Of a stretch of 64,000 nucleotides of DNA, positions 47,001 through 62,000 are shown one piece after another. A program made the position numbers and the translations under genes. Origin of the DNA: Sanderia malayensis (Eukaryota; Cnidaria; Scyphozoa; Semaeostomeae; Pelagiidae); NCBI GenBank assembly GCA_013076295.1, contig RQOL01000906.1, positions 4,216,001 through 4,280,000 on the forward strand. Direction: 5' to 3'. A model generated the notes under the pieces. The model was given only the letters and a program-made list of their open reading frames with translations. It did no database searches and had not been told where the DNA came from. How positions within the stretch are numbered: the first letter of the stretch is position 1; each line of letters begins with the position of its first letter.

Positions 47001-50000
47001 CACGCATCGCTGTAGCATAGCATGGCTCAATATAGTACAGCACACAAACTAAAATCTATTGCACATTTAGCATAACAAGTAGACCTTAAACAACGGTAGC
47101 AGCCAATCAGATGGAGGAATACATAGATGCAAGCGGTTTCGACAGTGATGATGCATTAATCTTTCAATGTATTTTCATTTCGATTTCTGCGTTGTACATC
47201 AGACCAAAGCAAAACTCAATTCTGCTCTAGAATTAGAAAGACAACATTGGTTTCACAATATTTACGCTCGTTTCAAGCAAAATTGATCAACTAAACGGTC
47301 TCGTGTTTTATAAACAGACAACACTAGTAGGACAATAGCACGCAGTCGCTAACACACAGGCTCAGATATGAAAAACGTTTAAGCCAACCAAATCATATTT
47401 CGTTATACAAGACGTTCGTTAAGGGTAAAATCATATTACGAAGCCGTTCAATAAGGGACCAGATGTGTGGCTTACTTTAATGGGAATTCCGTAAGTCTAG
47501 GAAAGGGCGGAATACCAACAGTCATTCGCATTTGATTGACGATGCAATGTTGTTGGTAACCTGCTAAATAACAACACACACAGTGGACATTTCTGGCAGA
47601 AAGTTTCGCTAAGCATACATGTGTATACGTCGATTGATAAGATATTAATTTGCATATTTATCAAATCGCTGAACAATGGGGTGGTGGCAGTTTCGATGGC
47701 TGCTGATATGACTTATTAATGTTGTATTCATCAGAAGAAATGACATGTCCAAGGTTGCGTATTAATGGCAAAAGATTTAATCAATACGCTATTCACATTG
47801 TGTTTCGTGAATCATTCCACGATACGGGTGGCACACAGATGCATCTATCAAAAAGACAAGTACACAATTCCCTGTCTCCGGCGAGCAATTTAAACGTCCC
47901 ATCTACAAAGTCCTACCCACCCGACCTCCTGAATACATGCCCGGCCACCTTGTTTTCAATAGACGATACGCTTATCACAAGGGTGAAGTATAAACACTCA
48001 TGTGTAATCACACTGTGATAATGCATCCACGGCGATAACATACTGCATTTCCTCTATTTAGCGCCCACCCTCTTTTAACCGCCACCTCCAATAAGCGCCC
48101 ACTCTAAAAGAGGGTAAACTAATTCTTACATTTTCACTGTTTTGTTCAAATAATTTTGCAAAATATTTTTCTAACTTTGCAAAATATTTAAAAAGCGCCC
48201 GGGCGCTTATTAGAGGAAATATGGGATCAGTGTATGAAAAGCAATATGCGCTCAATAAGATGACTTCGTTATCTGTCTGGTCTGCAAAAACAACAAAGGG
48301 GATTTTCGTAGAAACTGATTATCAATCCGATTTCAAGTGTACACAGACACATATAAGAGCTCCACCACTTTCAACAATAAAGCCGAAAAATTGATTCTCC
48401 AAACTAAAAAAATATCTTGCTCTCCTTATCAATCCCCCACCTACAAACTAGGGGCAAAGTGACTGGGGGCAGGGTGTGTCATATTTTTTGCCCCTGCTAG
48501 ACCTCACTGTCCCATTAAAGCAACTTTCGCAAATTAATGTTGCAATTTATCCTCGAATTATCCAACCCTTGATAATAAAGCAAAATATTTTCTGATTTCC
48601 TTCAAGGCGCACATTACATCAGGATAGGATTGTACTTTCGTTTCAGAGCCCCGTGTCTTTTCACAAGTCCGTCAACAAGCAGGATTGGCCGAATTTTCCT
48701 CGGCCTCAGCATCTGTTGCTAAGCCAGGTGTTACGTTGATAGTCGAGCGAAAACACACAGGATATCAGACTTACTAGTCGCACACATAAGCATATCAACT
48801 CGGGTACTTAACGCTATTGACCTCCATAAGTCGCCCAGCTAAACCACTTGTTATAAGTCCACAACTCCCGAAAAATTCCAATGATGATAAATCAACTTCA
48901 CTAGCCTAGTGTAGAGGAATATAACTGAATGTCAAAAGAAAACCACCCCCTTAGAGTTAATGGGAATGCTGCCTGAAATATTGTAATAATAATAAGACCG
49001 AACGCTGGCTTCAGTTGAAAAATTATGAATTTATAATCAAACTTAGACCTTTACAGCAGTTTATATCAAACACAGGTAGACTGTGATAATCCTACGAAGA
49101 AATAAATATTGGGTGTTTTCCATGTTAGTCCATCCCACTCTTAGTCTGTCTCGCATTTAGCCTGTACCAAGCGCATTATCTATGCTTAGTTCGCTATACC
49201 GCGATTGTACCGAGGTGGGTAAATGACAGTATGACTCAATCATATCTAAGTTGATAATAAGAGAAGAGAGATCTCTCGTCTTTCTATTTCATTCGTAATT
49301 CTATATTTCCAACCAGCTGTATTTTGCCTTGAATGCTTTCAATCGCACATAAAACAATCATAATATCAATTGGCAATAGTTTCTTTACACTTCAGCCTGA
49401 TATCTCGAAACTGCAGGTGCCAAATTGTATGGGTAAATTAGCTTTAGTATACTGGTACCAGTATTTTCCTTTCTGCCTTAGAAAGTCTAAGGTCGTCAAT
49501 ATACTCATTAGTTTTCACTTGCGCAATTCAAAAATCATATTGGGCACAGACGTTGGTGTTACACGAAGTAATGCGCTTTGAAGTTTGATCACACTATAGT
49601 GGAGCATGATAGCCTTCTGATAAACTGCGTTGCCTGTTTTCATCAGCTATTACAAGCTCGAAATATTAGGAAATGCAAGTTACTGCACAGCCTTATCGCT
49701 CAGTGGCACAAATACGCGCGATTTTAGGCCACAAATGTTCAACGCCAGAGACAATCACTCCAATATATAAATAGTTTAGTCCCGTGGCATGGCCTGTAGT
49801 CAAGGAGCATAAAATCTTGCTCAGGTATGAGGTTTGAGTAAACATCGCAATACACAAAGGTGGGACCTCTAGAGAAAACATAATAACCCTTTTCATGCAT
49901 AACCAACTCGCAAGCGGCAATGTACATATTGAAGCGCTATTTGGCAAAATAACACAGCACCCGGGTGGAGCATAGTCTATATTGAAATTCAATGGCCAAA

Positions 50001-53000
50001 AGTGATTGGGACGGGGGTTGATACGTTCATGAATAATCATACTGTAGTTGAACAATGGAAGTGGGCAGATGGGTGCTTGATGAATGCGTCGGATTGAATT
50101 AAGACAAGTAGCGTGTCTAAATGCACCTGACGTTGTGGATGTTCTGTTTGCCGCCCTCAACGTGACTTCCCTGCAAATGAATGCCTCGTTTGTGTTGAGT
50201 TAAATTTCTATTGAAATATTCCAGGGGAGAATAAACCGCAGATTGACAAAAATGCATTGGTGAAAAGCCTACTCAAGATTGGTAAATTTCACGTCATTGG
50301 GCTATTGCATGAAATGCAAGCTGGGCATTTGCGCGATACGTGAATTTCCATGGTCTCGCATGGCATAACTGACCGTTGCCCATATAATGAACTCTTCGGT
50401 ATAATAAACAAAACATTGACTTGTCCATAGCGTAATTTTCAATTATTCCAGCCATGGTTCAGCATGACATACATAACCCCCGGAAAATCAAAGATATCTA
50501 ATTGTCTAGCATTGGATAGCAAGGGCATTGCAGGAGGGGCATTGCAGGAGGGACGCTGGTTCGGGATCACTTGTTACGTTAAGAGCTCGTTAATAAACTG
50601 CCGACGGCATAAATTGCCTCATATTAAGCAGTTCAAGAGACCAGCTGCTTAGTTCAACAAAAGCGGGGAAGCTGAATGCAGTGAAATTTCTTGCCTGTAA
50701 TTCTAGCTCAATGACTAAAAGTCGGAGCAGGGTGACCGAGACGCGGTTTCAGGCGCATGGCAAATAAACAAATAGATGGCAACATTAATTCGCCCACCGC
50801 GGCGAGTTGAGCCAGCAGGCGAACGAGGCCTTTGGGCGTCTGGTTAACAAATTGATGGATTATGCGTTCGCGGTCGGATTTTATCTATACTTCTGGAACA
50901 TTTACCAAGCCAGGCCACGAATGATCAGATGAGATGAGTAGGCGATCAATTATTAATGCACTACTGTTGGTATTTCACCGGCTGAAATTTATCATCGCAT
51001 AAATTATTCACTGAGCGGTCAGGGCAGATGAACTACAGTGGTGTTGGTTAAAAATAAAAGATAATTAGAAATCGATCTTCATGTTCATTCAACCTCATTG
51101 TCTTGTATGCGCGTCATTATTACATATTCACTTAACTTGTATAATGGTGTTCCATCGTATTCAAGTCTGGTCGTACAAATGCGTCCTTGGCTATAGAACA
51201 TATTCATGTAGAATAAATTCATATAGACAACACCATGACACATACACAAACATCTGGTTTTTTCATGAGAAGCCTACCGCGATATTGAGTAGTTCAGTTT
51301 CTTAAAGGTTCCTTAGGATTTTTTTGCGTTTTCTCATAAATATCACGTAAAGAGCAAAACAATTAACGAAACGATAACAAGTGTATGATGTGAACAAAAC
51401 AGTAAGCATGACAATGCAAAATTCATTTCAGCAAAATATACAAGCAAAAACAGAATAAACAAAGTCGTATAAAATAAATAAACTTCTGCCATATAAATTG
51501 AACCTTGAAAATCAAATTAAATTGAAGACTATTCGAAAACGTGTTGTCAAATTTTGCAGGTAAACTACCTTGCAGTGATCAGATTTCGCGTTAGAGTCAA
51601 AGCATTGCTCATAAAACTGACTGTACAGGCCCTACTCGACCCAACTTGACCAATGACATCAAATTCTCATACCTAAAATACATAACAAGGATTGGTTCCG
51701 TATAAATTGCATTCAAAAAATGCAACTTTTGGTTGCTGATATTCGGACCGACGTATGCTAATACCATGGCCAATAATTACATACAGCCAGCGCGGCGGCA
51801 TTGGAAATAGCATTGCATTGTTATCCCACGCATAAAGAATCCAATAAGAGCACTATTGTTTCTGTCTGGTTGTCGGGTTTAATGCATTAACTTACTGTCG
51901 AATTAGCCGCAATTGCCTGGCTCGCATTGGTGTGAGAGAAACATGCAAGTATGCACATGCATAGCTTGATTTCGAAAGCTCCGAAAAAGAGAAATGCTTA
52001 GTGTTGTAGTTTGTAGTCCCCTGTTGCGAGAACGTGGTTGCTTGATGCAATGCGGAGTGGAGCGTTTTCAGGAGGTAAAAGCCAAAATTCAAGTCAAAAT
52101 ATTTCACTTTTGTCACATTTGTGATCCATTGTGTGCCAATATGACGTCATAGTGACTGGTGGCGGCTAAAAGCACAAGATGCAGTTATGGGCTATGGATT
52201 GGGGTGCGGGGTTCGACTGACTTGGAATAGAAAAGGATAGGAATCCGAACGTGGTGCAATACAATTGCCATTCAAATACAAACAAAAATACAAAAACTCC
52301 AACCTCCAACACAACGGATTAGGTATTTGAATGACAAGACAACCAGTTGCATTAAAAGTAGCAGTTTAATAGTGGTAAGGATATTGGAAACAGGTACCTT
52401 AACATGATTCGATTACGCCTTCTTAACCTATCACCAGTAACCAGAAGCCCACAGTGTGCTACCAATTGCCGACTGAGCTTTGGCAAAGCTGTCCACAGCT
52501 AGCGTCTAATGCAAAATTCTCCTGCGAATAATAAGAATGAAAACATTGAGATTAGCTAAGCGAATCAATTCAATGCAACATTTGTGTATCGCACGGTGTT
52601 TATCATAACGTTCGATTTTCGTGCAGAGAATAGAGTTTAACTGGCACCCTGTCCATGTTAGGAATGCTTCCACGCACGTGTACCCGAATGTGCATTGCAC
52701 AAATAGGGCGCTGCGAAGGCGGAACTCTCCTTCTCCTATCATACGCATAAACAATGTTGATCGGTAGATAACAATGTTGCACGAGCCAGCCACCAACACT
52801 GAAAGTGTCTTTGTCGATCGGTTGAAATCGAAAAGCGAAATTATTGGCTTGCCCAAACAATTCCCAGCAAGGCACAGTATAAAGACATTACAGATAGCAT
52901 AGATACTGGTGAAACCATGCATAAATATTATGTTCCACAAGATGAAATAATTTTCCACTTTATCTTGATAACAATCTAAATGCATTCACCTGTTCTTTAT

Positions 53001-56000
53001 ACTCGTTCTTTACAAGAAACAAAACAAGTATTACTTATTGTCTGCTGGATGAGGGATTTAGCATATCTCTATCCACGTACGATTTCTTATTTTATCTATA
53101 TTGTCCTTGTTTCTGAGATCTTCGAAAACAAAACAGGGTAACTATACGGCTCTCAGGCATAAAACCAACACGAACCATCTGCCCTCCTCCTCTCTCCCCC
53201 CTTTCCAAATTACTATAGAAAACCCTGTTTGCTAGTACACGAAGACTCTAGTTGCTAAACACTCAAAAAGCTAAATCAAATGAGAAAAACCTTGAAAGCA
53301 GTAACGTTGCCAGGAAATCTTAAAGTAATTACAGTAATTACGCCCCTGGCAGCAAGCCGCACACAGAAGTCTAAAAACAAATTAATTTCCTATAAAGCAA
53401 ATAATTAACGTATTTTAACGTGTTCATCGTCGGTGGATTTATACCGATAAAAAATCCTACCCTTCCAAAGGCCACCCGCTCTGGTTACGCCCCTGCTTGA
53501 AAAACTCTGCATGGTAGATCATCAAAGATAATTATGTTTATTTATTTGTTATCTGTTTACTTGTAGACATTCGTTGTTGTCAACAACAAGCTTGGAAAGC
53601 AGACGGTATACAGATTTTCACAAGATAAATCACTGTTTTTATTTGGCACGAATAGCGCCATAAGAAAATTAACAGTACGAATCGTCACACATCAGTATCC
53701 TTTTCAAAATGAATGCTTTGTTTGTAACATGCACCTGAACTATCGTGACGCCCAATTAAGCCCTCAGGGGGGCGTAATTAATTTTGGGGGTTCTTCAGGT
53801 GGGGTTATTGCATAGCATTGTATCTAGAGGGGGTTAACAAGAGAGAAAAGCTAAATGAAGCAATTATGGTGAACACTCAACTCCAAGACAAATGGCCCTA
53901 GTCCAAAATCTATAATTAACAATTAAACGCAAGCCTGAAACTAAACCTGACCCTATACGGATTGGAATATCAGACGAATTAATTGTCACAGAACGGGGTG
54001 GTGTGTTGCAAGAGGGACAAATGGAATTGAGTCACTTATATTAAAACTACGATCATGTACCTTGATTTTGAAGTCGTCCAATACACTCCTCTTCAAATTT
54101 CAGCTAAACTTGCTTTTCTGTAATTAAGAAAAAGAGTTTCATTATCACCTTAACACCATGACAGACTATTTGAAATATTCATTTTATTAACTATAATTAC
54201 AAATTGCGTATTCATGGCTTTATCACAACCGCCAAAGGAGTCAGAGTAAGTAGCTACATATGTACAACTTCATATATATAAATACACAAAGCAATACAGA
54301 ATAATATATTGAGAGGGCTATGTTACATTGCGTTGTAAAACCAATGGTAGTAGTACTACAGATCTAGCATAAGCTAGAAAAGCCACATAAAAACTCTAAT
54401 AGCAGTAACTAATGAAAAACTAGTAATTGGTGTCCATAGGGGAAATCCTGTTTATAGAGACAGGTACATGGGTGCTCTGCGTAATATTGAAAAGGTGGGA
54501 GGATGTACTGTGCTTTGAACTTTCTGAAAATTGATTAACTAATTGGCTGATTGTTCCAAAGGTATGTGTTTGCTGCCATATACACATTCGAAGTAATGGT
54601 AAAGATCATAGCCAAAGGCTTCATACTTCAAAAGTATTCCTATTTAAGAAACACATGGAATTGGCTTGATTTTTTCGTAGTAATAGTAGGGTAAGTGGCC
54701 GACTTGTACTTCTACTTATTTTTAGTGATGATAACAAGTTTAAAGAATAAGCACCAAGAGTCTTTTTATTTATCCATGTCACATAGGTATGTTACAATGA
54801 TCCCAGCCATGGAGAAGTATAGTGGTGTGAAGACGTTTCGTGTGTTAAGAGCATTAAAAACTATATCAACAGTAAAAGGTAAGTGGTCAGCATTAGAGTT
54901 TGCTGGTAGCTCATATAATCTTCATAACAGTTGTATAGTTCACGGAAAAGCTTGACAGACTTTGAAAATGCGTGTAGTCCACCAAAAGAGCTTGACAGAG
55001 CTTGAAAATGCGTGTTGCCCACCAGAAGAGCTTGACAGAGCTTTTACTCTGCTATCTCTAACACTATACAATCTTACTTTGCCCACAGGTCTGAAAGCAA
55101 TGGTGAATACATTGCTAAAATCAATGAGAATGATGACGGATGTACTCATACTAACGCTGTTCTTTATCGCAATATTTGCATTGATCGGGCTGCAATTGTT
55201 CATGGGCAGTTTGAAATCACGATGCGTGCCTACAAACATGAACAGATCGGCTTTCGACGAAGGATTCTACAGAAAGCCAGGTAAGAAATCAGTAATACTT
55301 GTCCCTAGATCTTATCCGTGTTTCTGATAATTCAAATCACGTTGATGCAATGGCTGGAGTTGATGCATATGCACAAGTCCCTAATCACCCACAGAGTAGC
55401 ATATACACTTTATGTCATACACAGTGATACATAAAGAGCCATTGTCATGCGTCCAACACAAGCGTGTGCCTGTATTATTAAAGCAACTAAGACATCAGTC
55501 TGAAATTCCCAATGAAACTTTATGAGCTCCGAAATGGCTGATTAATTAGATGTTTATGATAATATATGATAATGTATGGTAATGAATGATAATGTAAAAT
55601 GCCTTGACTTTCTCTTCTTTAGAACACTGGTATAAATACAATGGTGAAGACGTGATATGCGGAAATTCTTCAACAGCTTGGTAAGGAGTATTGTGTCTTC
55701 ATTCCTGCACCATAACGGTATCATTATTGGTTTGAAGTTAAGAGAAGCCAATTGACTTCAGTCTAGCCTCTAATAACGACCAACTTCGATAACGGCCATT
55801 AATCTATGATCCCAAATGTGTCCCCATAGTAAAGTCCAACCCCCAACTAGCGACCACCTCCTAATAACGGTCACTTGAACTTGAAGCTAAGTTGGCCGCT
55901 ATTCGGAGGTTCGACCGTAATAATAAATCCCCTTCTTTGTTCTTGTCTTCCCACAGGAACTGTCCTGCTAACTACGTGTGCGTCAAAGGGGCTGGGACAA

Positions 56001-59000
56001 ATCCAAAGGATGGTTACATCAGTTATGACAACTTTCTGTTGGCTATGCTGACCTCACTGCAAGTCTGCACACTGGACTACTGGGAAAGCGTGTACAACAG
56101 TGTAAGTAGATAGGCATGGTACAACTCTTCCTTCTCCTGCCTTTGCAAGTTAAGACACAACCAAATGATACAGTTCCTTCTTATCTGAGGTAAAACAATA
56201 GTCAGATAAGACAGCCCCCTACACTTTACAGGCTCTCTCTCCCACCTTTATTTGTTTAGCTATCTTCCGGCATCGGATTATAAAAACGTATTAAAACCAA
56301 AGTCGGATGAAGCATTTATTTACATACATAAATATTCCTCCTTTGATCGAGGCTTTTGAGGGAGTCGGCCACAGATTGGCGAATCCACCAGACATTGTAA
56401 TGTTTAATAGCATTGTGTTTCTCTTTGAAAATATTCCAGGTTATCGCAGCAATGGGCGAGTTGTATATGATTTACTTCTTGCTGGCCGTATTCCTTGGAC
56501 CGTTTTATTTATTAAATCTTGTACTGGCTGTGGTCAGTGCATCCTACGAAGGCGAAGTCAATGGAAATCCTGATCCAGTAAGTAGTGTATCCTCCGTCGC
56601 TAACATTGATCAGCAATAAAAACTAATGCGAATCATGCAAGAATACGGGGGGCAGATCGTATTGATATTAACATGCGTAAAACAGATGAGCGACTGATAT
56701 TAACAAGCAATTCAAACGACTATGCGTGTGATTATGTATACTGCTAATATACCATACGCTCGTACTCTACATGGGACTCGCTGCGTCAAAGTTTCTCTGT
56801 ATATGCGTGCAGTAGAAACCCGTGTAAAATAACAAGCGCAAGGAATAGGAACAAGTTGGAAAACTTACACTTTGTACTTAATAGTCACTGCAAGTTTAGC
56901 TTCAAAATGGTCGTCTTACGCACAAGATGTCCTTGGCTAATATTTCTGCTCATAGAAACCATAGAAAAACAATAGCCTATTGTTTTTAAAGAATAGAATG
57001 GTGCATTCGAAATTTGCAGGCTTCATGGGTGCATAATGTTTGTATTTATAAGGATCATTGCTTCACTACAGGAAGAAGAAATGAGAAAGAGAGAGACGAT
57101 CAGACGATCAGCATCAACGTATTCATTTGACGGTGATGACGTTGTAGAATATCTATACGGGCCGTCGCCAGTTGTGGAAATAGATGGCGAAAAGCAGTAT
57201 ACGATTGACAACCTGCCGAAAAGCGAAAAGAAGAAGGCAGCCAGATCGGAGAACGAGCAAGAAATCCAGCCACTCGAGCTCGGGGAATCACCAACGTGTT
57301 TCAGACGACTCCGAGTCATGATGAACGTTCTCGTTTGCAGCACGTGGTTCGAAGGCTTCATCACAGCCTGTATTATGCTGAATACGATTGCGATGGCAGT
57401 AGAACATTTCGAGCAGCCAGAAATGATGAATGTAATGTCCGAGGTTCTAAACTACGTAAGTATCCCACTGTGATTCGCTGCAACGTTAAGGCAATGCATG
57501 TTGCTATTCTTATCCTGCAAGACGAAGGCATTGACGAAGGGTCCGGCGAGCCGTCATTGGATGATGGTGATCACTATGATGAAAATCGAGCCCAAAATAA
57601 AGCAACTTTGGCTCGAATCCAGTATGTAATATGTCTTGGTCAGCTCGAGTCCAAGATGAAGCATTACAATGTCATGTGGAATTCACGTTGGCTTTGAGTC
57701 CAAGATTCCAGGTCCCGGGTTCAAGTCCATAATAAAGTATCTTATGATTCGAGCTTGGGGTTGCACTTCTTTAGACAGGTTGATCACTTCGCTTTTGGGG
57801 CAAAGCTTATTACACCGGGGTTAAGCCCACGATAAAGCAGTATGAGTTACATTATAAAATTAAATCAAGTTCAAATTCTTCCAGATATTCACGTCCATAT
57901 TCGTCCTCGAGATGATCTGCAAACTTATCGCCTTAACACCCAGAGGGTATGCAAGAAACAATTGGAATCTGTTTGATGGAATTCTCGTCTTGGCCAGTTT
58001 GATGGATCTGATCCTGTCCGGTCTGAAAATGCTGGACGATTCCAGCAGCACACTTAGCGTCATGAGGGTATTCAGATTGGTAAGTTCAAGTGCACACGAC
58101 ATCCATTTATTGCATAATGCAGTGAGTCACCTGCTGAAAAAGTCGTGAGAGCCATTCAAAGACAATAGTAAATCAAAAGTCTCTACTGTTCTTGAGTAGA
58201 GACTCAACAACATTGAACCTTGAGAGACTGGAGGGTCCTCGTGAAATATTCCATCTCCTCTATAAATTCCACAAGTTACTCCTGGTCTATATATTCCACA
58301 AGTTACACCCAGTCCATATATTCCAAAAACTACTCCTGGTCTATATATTCCACAAGTTACTCCTGGTCTATATATTCCACAAGTTACACCTTGTGTCCAA
58401 AGTAGCTTCATGGACGTCAATTGATCGCACGAAATGTCCGAATGATGTATGAGTCCTCCATCTTTTTCAGCTTCGTGTCTTAAAACTGGCCCAATCGTGG
58501 AAGACGATGGGACAGCTGCTGAGCACGATCGGCAAGAGCATCGGCGCACTGGGAAACATCACCGTAGTCCTCGGCATCATCATCTACATCTTCGCCGTGG
58601 TCGGCATGCAAATATTCGGCAACAAATACACGCCTGAAGTATTCACCGAAGGAATACCAAGATACAACTTCAAGAATTTTGGCAACTCTTTCATGATGAT
58701 CTTCAGGATTCTCTGCGGCAAATGGATTGAGCCACAGTGGGACCTACTCAAAGCAACCAATGCGGCATCAATTATATTCATCTTTCTCGTATTCATAATA
58801 GGCCGTTGGGTGGTAAGTGAATTATGACTACAACCAATCTATAGTCATCGTCGATGCATGTACAATGCTCATGTGTGCAATCAGGATTTCATTTCTATTG
58901 CAAACAATAATATAGTCTTGGCTTGTTTTTGATAAAATTAAACGATGAATCAATCGAGATTAATCTAGATCAATCTTAGTCAATCGTTAACCTACACAGA

Positions 59001-62000
59001 CTTACAGATAAACAAACTCCAGGTCCATAATCCATAGAATCCAGTCTAATCCGGTTGCTGTAATCCACATGCAGCTATCCCCTAAAAACATACCACTGTG
59101 CTTTACTTCCACTGCATTAATTACATACCATTCGGGGGTGATTCTATAATCGAAAACTCTTGCACAGGTATTGAATCTGTTTCTTGCCCTGTTGCTGAGC
59201 TCGTTTGGAGGTGATGCATTGAAGAACAGCGATGGAGAAGAAGGTAATGCGGAGAAGAAGAATAGATTGCAGCGATTGATAGAATGGACAAAGAAAAGGA
59301 AAAAAAAGAAATCCCAAGAAGTTGAAAAAGATCCTGACGGAAACATGGTATGTTGTCCTGTTCTGATGGTATAAAAAAGCCTTAATCCTAATTGAAATAT
59401 TTATGTGTTGTTCTTGGGCTCTAGGTTTGCTACTCCTATAATTTTGCACTTTTTTGGTCTCATTACACAAATCCTCCTTCCTTTCCAATCACTCTGATAA
59501 AAGAATCCTTCCTTCTTTCCCTTTACTCTGATAATAGAAACCCAATACTTCCGTTCCTATTACTCTCATAATAAAAGTCTTCCTAGTATAGATGCTTCAC
59601 ATTTCCTACTTATCGACTGATGCTTCTCATTGCATTTCCATTCACTCTGATGAAAAAATCCTTCCTTCATTTCCCTTTACTCTGATAAAAGAATCCTTCC
59701 TTCTTCCCATATACTCTCATAATAAAGACCCCACTTCCGTTCCCTTTACTCTCATAATAAAAGTCTTTCCAGTGTAGATGCTTCGCATTTCCTACCTATC
59801 GACTGATGCTTCCCATTGCATTGCATTGTAGAATGAAGAGACGGCCGAGGTGTTCATTGCAGGCGAGCAGAATGGAAAAAATGGAAAGATGAATCCAATT
59901 AACGGAATGGTAATGGAAATGAGCCAACGTAACAGTAATGGACACACCAACGGTAACGCTGTGCCAGGTAAGTACGAGAGCTCCATCGCCAATATTTGTG
60001 AGACATATTCATTGACTTGTTGGGATAAGTTGAGATTTCAAACATAGTGTCACAAAAACTCAGTTTCATAAAGACCCAACATTTCATAATTCTGTAATAT
60101 CATGTCTTTGCTTGTGATTTCTAGCCAACGGCATGCTAGGCAATGGGAATGATCTAAAGCCTCCACCACTAAACGCGCGCGACTCAAACAATTCACTTCC
60201 ATTTGCACGCAACGGTAATCTACCAGGAATGAGTGACCGTCCATTCTCAGACTCCGGCGTAACAGACTTGGCCATCCAAGGCAACCTGGACGACGATGGA
60301 AGCGAAAACGTTGGCAAAGAGCAACCGCGTGGTCATTCATCATCCTCAGTTAAGATTGAGATCCATAGAGAACGCACCTATGTGGATGATTGCTTCTGCA
60401 TTTACTGCTACGCTTGTAGCTGCTGCTATACGAGCTACCTGGACTCACCACCGCGCCGGTTGTGGCATAATCTCCGATACTACTGCAAGATCGTCGTTGA
60501 GAATAAATATTTCGAGTTCTTGATCCTCTTTCTCATTGCATTCAGCAGTCTCACTCTGGTAAACATACACATTTTAAAATGCAATATCAATAAATTAGAT
60601 CTCATCCATAAACTTGATGATAGTTTCGCATTGTCAGGTCATCTGGTTTAGCCTTTTAAACTCTTAAGATACCTTGCTAAATTTGTGACACGCAGATTAC
60701 TTTTAGCTAGCTTCTATTTAGCTTTTAGCTAACCCTAACCCTAACATTGCTCTCTCTCTCTATTATACTTCTGACTGTATTTATATTGATAAGGCTTTGG
60801 TGGGGCTTGCAGTAACTTCTGACATCTAACCTGCATTTGTCATTTCTTATTCCAGGTTTTCGAGGACATACACTTGGAACAAAAGAAAAACTTAAAAATG
60901 TTTCTCAATTACTGCAATTTCTTCTTCGCCATCGTTTTCACTGTTGAATTCCTCATCAAATTAATTGGCTTTGGCGTCATCAAGTATTTTACCAATCTGT
61001 GGAACTTGCTCGATTTCTTTATTGTCGCCGTAGGTTGCTTACAAGACTTACTTCTGTTTACCATTGGATCTCAATGAACTGTGTATGTACATGCGAATTC
61101 TCATTATGTTCAATCTCGGTGCTCATAATTAATTCTTTTCATCTGATTTCCAGATATCATTGGCATCCTTATTTGGCAATCCGTCCCTGAATGCCCTTCG
61201 ATCTCTCCGTGCCCTTCGACCTTTGAGAGCAGTTTCTCGTTTCGAAGGAATGAAGGTATGTTCCAACCAACCATTAATACCAACAACGAGTCAATTTGGC
61301 CATCCAGGTTATGAATAAAAACATTGCTTACCCTACCAGAAATACATCTCTCAGTATATGATAACTAGTGGCACAGTTAAACATCTTTCGGAGTCGAAAG
61401 GTTTGAGTAAACAGTCAAATAAAAAATCAATGTGATTCGGGGGCAATATCTTGTGAATTCTTCTCCTCAGGTTGTCGTCAACTCGCTGGTTCACTCCATA
61501 CCATCAATCGCAAATGTATTATTGGTGTGCGGAGTCTTTTGGCTCATCTTCAGCGTCATGGGCTTCCAGCTATTCGGTGGCACGTTCTTCCGCTGCATTG
61601 ACGAAAACGGAAAATTGCTTCCAATCACCATCGTCGATAACATGCAACAATGCCTGAATAATTCCAACGTAACAAAGTATACATGGGTGAATCGTGACAT
61701 CAACTTCGACAATTCCGTCGCTGGCTTACTCGCGTTATTTCAGACGGTATGTCTTTCAGTTCGGTGGACCATGCCTTTTATCACTTTTATCTTCTATCTT
61801 TAATCCTGAACTTACAGCCTTTCATACCACTATCATTGTTCTTGCTATTAAAGTCTCTTCTTACCGTAATCCAATTGCGCTCTTTCACTTAGGCAACACT
61901 TGAAGGCTGGTTCGAAGTGATGCAAGACGCTTATGACAATAGAGGGGTAAACAATAAAAGCAAAATATTTGTCTTATCCATTCCTATATTCCTCCATTCC

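Noticed and set aside
47719..48018. 99-codon plus-strand frame in channel intron 1
   Set aside because: No recognisable motif, no splice context, and a likely chance frame.
49693..50160. 155-codon minus-strand frame in channel intron 1
   Set aside because: No domain, no splice partners, and composition like the surrounding intron; one such frame is expected by chance in this length.
58127..58549. Open frames on both strands with nine-residue repeats
   Set aside because: Produced by the 27-bp minisatellite, plus a shadow of a real channel exon.
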